Assembly: GCA_947508155.1 (NCBI GenBank)
Contig: CANNRM010000053.1
Coordinates: 1-5,598, forward strand
Direction of reading: 5' to 3'
Length of the DNA: 5,598 nucleotides
Source of the DNA: Rickettsiales bacterium
Lineage (GTDB): Bacteria > Pseudomonadota > Alphaproteobacteria > Rickettsiales > Rickettsiaceae
Under the pieces are notes generated by a model. It was not told where the DNA came from, did not search any database, and worked only from the letters and a program-made list of their open reading frames with translations. Position 1 is the stretch's first letter, and the number at the start of each line of letters is the position of its first letter. The position numbers and the translations under genes are program-made. Positions 1 to 4,115 of this stretch are shown piece after piece.

Positions 1-166
1 CATGGATGGCAAAACTAGAATCAAAGAAGTGATTGAAAATGCAGCGAAAGAAATCGGAGCACCTATTGTTCTGAAAGCTTTCGTACGTTTCGAGCTTGGT
101 GAAGGTATCGAGCAAGAAGAAACAGACTTTGCAGCTGAAGTTGCAGCTGTTGCTGGAACAAAGTAG
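1..166 (+). CDS. tsf: Elongation factor Ts, C-terminal end (partial, 5' end outside window)
   Basis: EF-Ts is the cytoplasmic guanine nucleotide exchange factor that recycles EF-Tu from the GDP to the GTP state during translation. The frame enters at base 2 and runs 54 residues to TAG at 164-166. The tail contains the family's signature C-terminal block [20 protein letters not shown], preceded by the usual amphipathic helix ([19 protein letters not shown]). The match ends where EF-Ts proteins normally end, so the 3' end is intact. Only the extreme C-terminus is visible; the start and the EF-Tu-contacting N-terminal domain lie upstream. In many bacteria tsf is followed by pyrH and frr on the same strand. 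Here the next gene is convergent, so tsf appears to end its transcription unit. The GC-rich hairpin repeat 16 bp downstream may help termination, although it lacks a clear T-tract. Confidence 0.95.
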   Translation, partial: MDGKTRIKEVIENAAKEIGAPIVLKAFVRFELGEGIEQEETDFAAEVAAVAGTK

Positions 167-182
167 TTTCAGCATAATTCGC

Positions 183-280
183 GTCACCCCGGGCTTGACC
201 CGGGGCCCAGTATTTGATACAAACTTCGATAATTTGGTATTATTTTTAAGCACTGGATCCTGGATCAAGTCCGGGATGAC
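183..280. repeat. Palindromic repeat element 1 between tsf and the alkB-like gene
   Basis: Two 29-nt arms (183-211 and 252-280) are inverted copies matching at 23 of 29 positions, with a 40-bp AT-rich centre. Each arm also folds alone. The left arm pairs 187-193 with 199-205 (CCCCGGG/CCCGGGG, 7 bp) around loop CTTGA. The right arm pairs 257-264 with 270-277 (8 bp, one T.G) around TCAAG, which is the same loop read inward. Of the six differences between arms, four form two compensated pairs that keep both hairpins intact. The type resembles dispersed palindromic elements common in alphaproteobacteria. It lies between convergent genes and overlaps the last codons of the alkB-like gene, whose TGA at 265-267 is inside the right arm. 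It may act as a bidirectional terminator, but no T-run follows the stems. No mobility gene is present. Confidence 0.85.
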
Positions 281-867
281 AGCGCAGTCACCACAACCTT
301 ACGGAAGGTAAGAGACACCCTTCTTCCTCTAAGAATTCTACCCCCATTATAATTATCATACTTTCTAGCGGCAATTCCATGATGCCATTCATATCGCGCT
401 TCAGATGATAGCGCTAAAAGGCTCATAGGTTCAAGCCATTGATAAATCTTCGAGTTATTTTTAGAAAATTCTATCAGACAAGAAGATCCTAGGCTGATGG
501 AGCATATAGTTTCATCAAAACATGGAATGTCTATATGAGATGCTATACCTTGCCCTGGCAAATATTCATTCACAATAACCTGATCTGGCAGAACTTTAAA
601 AATTCCTTCTGAAAGCAGTCTATTACAGAGAGGCGCCAACCATTCAGGGATAGATCCTAGATAATAACTAGAGTCAATTTTTTTGTTTTTATAGTCATAT
701 TTATAACCATAATGTTGTACTCTACGCTTTAAATCATCAAGCCATGAATTTTGATCTATATTATTCAGTAGTTCAATTTCTTCTTCTTTTGAGATGTATG
801 AATCAATATATTTCAGCCCTGGAATAGTTGGTTCTGGGTCATTTGGAAATAGACTTAATTGTTTCAT
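265..867 (-). CDS. AlkB-family 2-oxoglutarate/Fe(II) oxygenase, ALKBH8-like
   Basis: This is a 200-residue cytoplasmic oxygenase, probably hydroxylating or demethylating nucleic acid with Fe(II), O2 and 2-oxoglutarate. Visible catalytic features: NEY at 100-102; HxD iron ligands H111 and D113 in PGQGIASHID; the third ligand H163 in YEWHHGI; and the 2-oxoglutarate/fold arginines R183 and R189 in RVSLTFR. The N-terminal motif IPGLKYIDSYI and the block RRVQHYGYKYDY, together with SISLGS, read much more like the oxygenase domain of eukaryotic ALKBH8 (wobble-uridine hydroxylation of tRNA) than like Escherichia coli AlkB. Substrate is therefore inferred to be tRNA or other RNA rather than alkylated DNA, but this is not proven. 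The ATG at 865-867 overlaps the TGA of the upstream methyltransferase gene (ATGA), so translation is probably coupled. The last residues (about 196-200) and the stop codon derive from palindromic repeat 1, so the natural C-terminus has probably been altered a few residues past the core. All catalytic residues are retained, so the gene looks functional. Confidence 0.9.
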   Translation of the reverse strand: MKQLSLFPNDPEPTIPGLKYIDSYISKEEEIELLNNIDQNSWLDDLKRRVQHYGYKYDYKNKKIDSSYYLGSIPEWLAPLCNRLLSEGIFKVLPDQVIVNEYLPGQGIASHIDIPCFDETICSISLGSSCLIEFSKNNSKIYQWLEPMSLLALSSEARYEWHHGIAARKYDNYNGGRILRGRRVSLTFRKVVVTALSSRT

Positions 868-1568
868 AATTTGAATTCCCAGGTTGCAAATTTATTGTGA
901 TTTTCTAATGCGCTGCCATCGTGATGAGTCATGGTATGCTTATATCCAATATAGTCATTTGGGTCAAATGCATATTTAGTTGGTTTTCTAAACCCCGCTA
1001 AAATTGCCAATTTTTCAAGTTTAAACATATCATTATAATAATCATTATCTACTATTGTAATCAGTACTGCACCACCTTTTTTAAGCATTTGAAATGAGGA
1101 ATTTAAGAAATTATATACAAGCACATAATTTGAGTTTTTCCCATTTATTGGCTCTCTACTTCCTGTATGAGGAAACTGAAAAATAATAGTATCTATGGAT
1201 GAAATTCTAAAAATATCATGTAATTTTGTTCCATCTATGCCATGCATGACATGTATCTTCATTTTATTCAGAGCGCGCACATTGTGTTTTGTCTCATCGG
1301 ACAATTCGCTACATTTTTCGTGTGTAGATGTTATTATTTTGTGTATAAATGCTATTTTTCTAGCAAGCGCACATGTAAAACTTAAATTACCTTCGCCAAC
1401 TAATAAAGTTACTCCAGAAGAAATACGTTTAATGAAACCATATTTGGGTAGGCTTTTATATATTAGTCTAATAGGAAATATTGATTGTGTTTGTGGTGCA
1501 ATCTGCTTGATCATAATGTCCTTACTTTGAGTTACAGCATCACTTGTAACAGAAAGTAAAATCAGCAC
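864..1568 (-). CDS. BMT5-like (DUF2431) Rossmann-fold methyltransferase
   Basis: The protein matches the BMT5-like Rossmann methyltransferase family, whose characterised yeast member makes N3-methyluridine in large-subunit rRNA. Numbered from the GTG at 1568 (234 aa), the SAM-site motif is LLVGEGNLSF (55-64), then HVMHGIDGTKL (106-116), the family hallmark IIFQFPHTG (128-136), the strand GGAVLITI (165-172) and YIGYKHTMTH (206-215). It covers the whole domain and lacks the fused FDX-ACB domain seen in some eukaryotic members. The start is ambiguous. GTG at 1566-1568 has GGAG 5 nt upstream and gives a hydrophobic N-terminus (LILLSVTSDA). ATG at 1512-1514 has AAGGA 4 nt upstream and gives a 216-residue, plainly cytosolic protein. 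The gene is first in a leftward operon and overlaps the ALKBH8-like gene by ATGA. It is locally very AT-rich (15 G/C in 60 bases at 1021-1080). The RNA target is unknown; rRNA or tRNA uridine methylation is inference from family. Confidence 0.85.
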   Translation of the reverse strand: MLILLSVTSDAVTQSKDIMIKQIAPQTQSIFPIRLIYKSLPKYGFIKRISSGVTLLVGEGNLSFTCALARKIAFIHKIITSTHEKCSELSDETKHNVRALNKMKIHVMHGIDGTKLHDIFRISSIDTIIFQFPHTGSREPINGKNSNYVLVYNFLNSSFQMLKKGGAVLITIVDNDYYNDMFKLEKLAILAGFRKPTKYAFDPNDYIGYKHTMTHHDGSALENHNKFATWEFKL

Positions 1569-1623
1569 TAATACTCCAAAATAAAAAAATCGATGCCTGA
1601 ATTTCGGTCGCGCAAATTTTCAT
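1569..1623 (-). other. Possible frameshifted signal-peptide remnant upstream of the methyltransferase
   Basis: Reading leftward in the methyltransferase frame, the codons before GTG 1568 stay open back to the TGA at 1620-1622. They would encode a basic stretch KFARPKFRHR followed by FFYFGVLV, which runs into LILLSVTSDA. That order (positive n-region, hydrophobic core, small-residue c-region with SDA before VTQS) is what a Sec signal peptide looks like. No start codon exists in this frame. An ATG at 1621-1623 lies one base out of register, just before a run of four A. Losing one A would join it in frame. It may be a recent frameshift, a sequencing error, or chance hydrophobicity from AT-rich DNA. 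Confidence 0.3.
1600..1618. promoter_or_regulatory. Candidate Ada-responsive operator (weak)
   Basis: AATTT (1600-1604) and AAATT (1614-1618) form a 5-bp inverted repeat around a GC-rich core that includes GCGCAA (1610-1615), the second half of the Escherichia coli Ada box AAAGCGCAA. The position, about -42 to -24 relative to the inferred ada start, would suit an activator site. The match is only partial: the spacing from AAT to GCAA is 9 rather than 6. Confidence 0.2.
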
Positions 1624-1629
1624 ACTCAC

Positions 1630-1635
1630 TATAAT
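1630..1635 (+). promoter_or_regulatory. ada promoter -10 element (TATAAT)
   Basis: A perfect TATAAT lies 22 bp before the ada start, giving an expected transcript start near 1642 and a short leader that just contains the ribosome binding site. At the proper distance upstream (about 1607-1612) there is no recognisable -35 (GTCGCG). A strong -10 without a -35 suits a promoter that needs an activator, as expected for an Ada-controlled gene. It overlaps the oppositely directed -10 at 1628-1633. Confidence 0.5.
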
Positions 1636-1647
1636 GATAATTATACG

Positions 1648-1653
1648 TGAGGT
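1648..1653 (+). promoter_or_regulatory. Ribosome binding site that fixes the ada start
   Basis: TGAGGT ends 4 nt before the ATG at 1658-1660 (the core GAGG at 1649-1652 is 5 nt away). An in-frame ATG at 1634 lies inside the -10 region and upstream of the expected transcript start, so 1658 is the supported start. The same bases, read on the other strand, form part of the -35 of the divergent operon. Confidence 0.7.
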
Positions 1654-1657
1654 CAAA

Positions 1658-2710
1658 ATGTTAAGCGAACAACAAAAACAAGAGCTCTACAAACTCTTAT
1701 TAGATAAAGATCGTGAATCCACATTCTATGTTGGAGTTAAAACCACGGGTATTTTTTGTCGTCCTTCATGTTCCGCAAGAAAGCCAAAATTTGAAAATTG
1801 TGAGTTCTTTAAAACAGCCCAAGAAGCTTTGCTTGCTTCATTTCGGCCATGTAAACGTTGTCGTCCTCTTTCTCATCCTGATCAAGTGTCAGATTTAGTT
1901 CGCACTCTTGTTGATGCAGTTGAAGCAAACCCTGAAAAACATTGGAAAACTCACGATTTTCAGGCATTATCAGTGGATGAATCAACGGCCAGACGCCAGT
2001 TTAAAAAGAGATTCGGCATGACATTTGTAGCATATGCGAGGAATAGACGTATGGGAATAGCGATGAAACAAATAAGGGCAGGGGAATCTGTGCTAGATGC
2101 GCAGCTTAATATGGGATATGAATCAAGCAGTGGATTTAGGGATGCATTCTCCAAAATCATGGGCGCAGCACCTACCAAACATAATAAGCATCATAATATC
2201 CTGAAGGCATCCTTGTTAGACACCCCCCTCGGACCAATGCTTGCAATTGCGGATGAAGAGAAGCTATATCTCCTGGAATTCGTTGATCGTCGTGGGTTAG
2301 AGCGCGAAATTGAAAGGCTCCGCATGAAAACAAAATCAGCGATTATTCCGGGTAGTGCCGCTCCAATTACTTCTATTGAAACAGAGTTAAAAGCATATTT
2401 TGACGGAAGCTTGCGCTCGTTTAAAACCCCAATCCATCTTCTTGGCTCTCCATTCCAGAAAGAAGTCTGGGCGGAGCTAATGCGTATCCCCTATGGTACC
2501 ACCAGAAGCTACGGCGCCCAAGCTAGCGCCATTGGTAAGAACAAGGCCTATAGAGCTGTTGCAAATGCCAACGGCGCCAATCAACTAGCTATTGTGATCC
2601 CATGCCATAGGATTATCAATAGCAATGGTGATCTTGGTGGTTATGGCGGAGGGGTGGAGAGGAAGAAATGGTTGATTGAGCATGAGGCAGCGCAAATAAA
2701 GATAGGTTAA
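1658..2710 (+). CDS. ada: Ada: bifunctional methylphosphotriester/O6-methylguanine-DNA methyltransferase and transcriptional activator
   Basis: Ada removes methyl groups irreversibly from DNA phosphotriesters and O6-methylguanine, and once methylated activates the adaptive response to alkylation. The 350-residue protein is close to the 354 residues of Escherichia coli Ada and all parts are present in order. The N-terminal zinc domain has C34 and C38 (FCRPSCSARKP) and C65 and C68 (RPCKRC), which bind zinc and include the phosphotriester acceptor. An AraC-type helix-turn-helix region spans about 78-175 (ARRQFKKRFGMTFVAYAR, then GYESSSGFRDAFSK). The ribonuclease-like domain begins near 184. The C-terminal methyltransferase domain (about 263-343) has the acceptor C316 in IVIPCHRI, after YGTTRSYG and RAVANANG. 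No key residue is missing. It is more GC-rich in its 3' half (35 G/C in 60 bases at 2461-2520) than its neighbours. It is divergently transcribed from the ALKBH8-like operon, recalling but not copying the ada-alkB operon of enterobacteria. Confidence 0.96.
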   Translation: MLSEQQKQELYKLLLDKDRESTFYVGVKTTGIFCRPSCSARKPKFENCEFFKTAQEALLASFRPCKRCRPLSHPDQVSDLVRTLVDAVEANPEKHWKTHDFQALSVDESTARRQFKKRFGMTFVAYARNRRMGIAMKQIRAGESVLDAQLNMGYESSSGFRDAFSKIMGAAPTKHNKHHNILKASLLDTPLGPMLAIADEEKLYLLEFVDRRGLEREIERLRMKTKSAIIPGSAAPITSIETELKAYFDGSLRSFKTPIHLLGSPFQKEVWAELMRIPYGTTRSYGAQASAIGKNKAYRAVANANGANQLAIVIPCHRIINSNGDLGGYGGGVERKKWLIEHEAAQIKIG

Positions 2711-2716
2711 TTGTTC

Positions 2717-2744
2717 TTGACTTTTTAATAAATTCTGTTACAAT
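2717..2744 (+). promoter_or_regulatory. Promoter of the ankyrin-repeat gene
   Basis: TTGACT (2717-2722, 5 of 6) and TACAAT (2739-2744, 5 of 6) are separated by 16 bp and sit 6 bp after the ada stop codon. Transcription should start near 2751, giving a leader of about 26 nt with AAGGA (2765-2769) 7 nt before ATG 2777. The gene can therefore be expressed independently of ada. No terminator is visible between the two genes, so read-through from ada is also possible. Confidence 0.6.
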
Positions 2745-2776
2745 GCACTCATAACTTAGCATATAAGGAATTTATT

Positions 2777-3883
2777 ATGTCACTAGAGCAAAGAATGAAA
2801 GATCTTAATTTAATTCATTGTGCCGAAATGGGCAATGCACAAGAAGTAATTAGATCACTCAATGATGGCGCTAACCCTAATGGAACATATATGTGTTCTG
2901 CTGGAGTTCGAACTACTCCTTTGATTCTTGCGTCTATGCACAATCACATAGATGCAATAAGAATATTGGTAGCATATGGTGCAGATGTCGATATGGCCGA
3001 TAATCACGGTGAGACTGCTTTGCATCATGCTTTATCAGGAGAAGCCATAAATGCAGCTTTTGTATTAATTAATGAGTTAAATGCAGATTGCAAAGCTGTA
3101 AATAATATTGGTTCAACACCTCTTCATAAATCAATATTTCTAGAGCATTTTATATTAGTATCTACATTGATTGACAAGGGAGCAGACGTAAATGCTACAA
3201 CCATATACGGTACAACACCTCTTGGATTTTGCCGTAGCAATAGCAATGAAGCAATTATAATTGAATTACTTGAAAATGGTGCTAATCCAAATGTTACAGT
3301 TTCTGGCAGTAGTAAATATACGCCTCTTCATTTTGCGGTTATCAATAGTCATAATAATGCATTAATATCATTATTAAAGCATGGCGCAAAAATAGATGTT
3401 GCCGGTTCTGATGGCAAAACACCTTTAGATATAGCTTTTGACACCCATAAGATAGCAATGGCAGCAATATTGACAGCTTATGATCCAAAACTGATTTCTA
3501 AGTGCCATTTAGAAGATCCAGCAGATAAGCAGTTATTTATAGATTCATTACGTCATGCTATTTTGGATAAAAACGGGCTAGAAGATATTGATCAAAATTT
3601 AGCTGATTTGTTTAGTAAAGAATTTGTTGCATCATATCAACCTATTATAGCGGAGTATAATAGGGCTCATCAAATACCTAAAGATCATCCTATGATGAAA
3701 GTAACTTTATCAAAATATAGCGCAGAATTGTGCAGTAAAGTTTTAAACGATGAACATGTATTATCCTTGCAATCATTATGCACACGCAAAATTCTTCCTG
3801 AATTAAATTTGCTGTTGGATCAACATAATCAGGATGCTTTGGATGTGCTAGCTCTACTACCTTTTGATCAAGATATATTTTGA
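2777..3883 (+). CDS. Ankyrin-repeat protein
   Basis: The 368-residue protein is built from about seven ankyrin repeats in its first two thirds, each about 33 residues with the TPLH/GADVN pattern: degenerate repeat at about 9-35 (LNLIHCAEMGNAQEV, GANPN), 46-76 (TTPLILAS, GADVD), 78-110 (GETALHHAL), 112-143 (GSTPLHKSI, KGADVNA), 145-178 (GTTPLGFC, NGANPNV), 181-210 (YTPLHFAV, HGAKID) and 213-235 (GKTPLDIAF). Such repeats form protein-binding solenoids. The C-terminal 130 residues are helical-looking and charged and match no domain I recognise. I see no signal peptide or membrane segment. Ankyrin proteins are abundant in intracellular bacteria, where several are secreted effectors; that role is possible here but unproven. 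The gene has its own promoter and a good ribosome binding site. It is not obviously linked in function to ada upstream or the exporter downstream. Confidence 0.93.
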   Translation: MSLEQRMKDLNLIHCAEMGNAQEVIRSLNDGANPNGTYMCSAGVRTTPLILASMHNHIDAIRILVAYGADVDMADNHGETALHHALSGEAINAAFVLINELNADCKAVNNIGSTPLHKSIFLEHFILVSTLIDKGADVNATTIYGTTPLGFCRSNSNEAIIIELLENGANPNVTVSGSSKYTPLHFAVINSHNNALISLLKHGAKIDVAGSDGKTPLDIAFDTHKIAMAAILTAYDPKLISKCHLEDPADKQLFIDSLRHAILDKNGLEDIDQNLADLFSKEFVASYQPIIAEYNRAHQIPKDHPMMKVTLSKYSAELCSKVLNDEHVLSLQSLCTRKILPELNLLLDQHNQDALDVLALLPFDQDIF

Positions 3884-3891
3884 AGTGGAGA

Positions 3892-4032
3892 ATTTTAGCA
3901 TTTCTATCATGGTGTTTGATTTGTTATTTGCTGAAAAAATGTTATTATGGTGGTGAGACAAGGATTTATTCGTCATCCTCGGATTTGCAACGCAAATTCG
4001 GGGATCTCAGGAGTCTGGAGAAATGCTAAAAT
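3892..4032. repeat. Perfect 14-nt inverted repeat linking the ankyrin gene's 3' flank to the centre of repeat 2
   Basis: ATTTTAGCATTTCT at 3892-3905, 8 bp after the ankyrin stop codon, is the exact reverse complement of 4019-4032, which lies in the centre of palindromic repeat 2. In a transcript reading through from the ankyrin gene the two could pair over 14 bp and compete with the small central stem of the repeat (ATGCT 4023-4027 with AGCAT 4034-4038). It may instead be an inverted fragment of another copy of the element. Confidence 0.6.
3921..3948 (+). promoter_or_regulatory. Candidate promoter for the ABC transporter gene
   Basis: TTGTTA (3921-3926, 4 of 6) and TATTAT (3943-3948, 5 of 6) are 16 bp apart, with an expected start near 3955. 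The mRNA leader would then be about 160 nt and would contain all of palindromic repeat 2. No better promoter is visible between the repeat and the gene, where only 26 bp remain. Confidence 0.4.
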
Positions 4033-4089
4033 GAGCATCACTCCGCAGTCATGAGATCCCCGAACGCTTTAGTGCGTCCGAGGATGACG
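3971..4089. repeat. Palindromic repeat element 2 (double hairpin) upstream of the ABC transporter
   Basis: The outer ends CGTCATCCTCGGA (3971-3983) and its exact complement (4077-4089) frame a 119-bp element. A second matching pair, TTCGGGGATCTCA (3997-4009) and its exact complement (4052-4064), lies inside. Between these blocks the arms differ from each other but each is self-complementary: left TTTGC-AAC-GCAAA (3984-3996), right CGC-loop-GCG (4065-4076). The left arm alone makes a 14-bp stem (3975-3988 with 3992-4005, two G.T pairs, 3-nt loop). The right arm makes 10 pairs plus two mismatches that become G.U in minus-strand RNA. The centre holds GGAG/CTCC (4017-4020 with 4041-4044) and ATGCT/AGCAT stems. 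It belongs to the same family as the element at 183-280 but carries extra stem-extending bases in each arm. Confidence 0.85.
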
Positions 4090-4104
4090 ACCGCACCTCT
4101 CCTC

Positions 4105-4107
4105 AGG
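4105..4107 (+). promoter_or_regulatory. Weak ribosome binding site of the ABC transporter gene
   Basis: AGG lies 8 nt before ATG 4116, with an A-rich spacer. It falls within AGGT (4105-4108), which can pair with ACCT (4095-4098) across a 6-nt loop, so the site may be partly masked. No better site exists for this start. Confidence 0.4.
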
Positions 4108-4115
4108 TACAAAAA

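Larger units (their letters stand above)
1628..1656 (-). promoter_or_regulatory. Sigma-70-type promoter for the methyltransferase/alkB-like operon
   Basis: On the minus strand, TTGACC (1656-1651, 5 of 6 to consensus) is followed after 17 bp by TATAGT (1633-1628, 5 of 6). Transcription would start near 1621, leaving a leader of about 53 nt before the GTG at 1568 or about 107 nt before the ATG at 1514. The -35 element is the complement of part of the ada ribosome binding site, and the -10 element overlaps the ada -10 on the other strand. Confidence 0.5.

Noticed and set aside
212..251. Rho-independent terminator for tsf
   Set aside because: A short T-run occurs at 242-247 but no stable stem immediately precedes it, and the GC-rich hairpin at 187-205 is not followed by Ts.
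96..311. Rightward open frame across the tsf end and repeat 1
   Set aside because: It overlaps the certain tsf frame, reads through the palindromic repeat and resembles no protein; the EF-Ts frame explains the left half.
1195..1530. Rightward open frame opposite the methyltransferase gene
   Set aside because: It is the antisense of a gene with clear family motifs; no ribosome binding site or recognisable product.
1640..1645. Perfect TATAAT on the minus strand
   Set aside because: No acceptable -35 lies 16-18 bp upstream of it; the TTGACC-17-TATAGT pair is the better leftward promoter.
1634..1657. Earlier in-frame ATG for ada at 1634
   Set aside because: It lies inside the -10 element and upstream of the expected transcript start, has no ribosome binding site, and would add eight residues not expected in Ada.
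1713..2178. Open frames within ada on either strand (1713-1898 and 1960-2178)
   Set aside because: Both lie inside a complete, motif-bearing Ada frame and have no family resemblance.
3916..3948. TTGATT as the -35 for the TATTAT box before the ABC gene
   Set aside because: The spacer would be 21 bp, too long; TTGTTA at 3921 gives 16 bp.
3971..4089. CRISPR array or insertion sequence at repeat 2
   Set aside because: There is a single inverted pair of arms, no direct repeats with spacers, and no transposase or target-site duplication.
3884..4115. tRNA or small RNA gene in the largest intergenic region
   Set aside because: No cloverleaf, T-loop GTTCRA motif or CCA-type end was seen; the structure is explained by the palindromic element.
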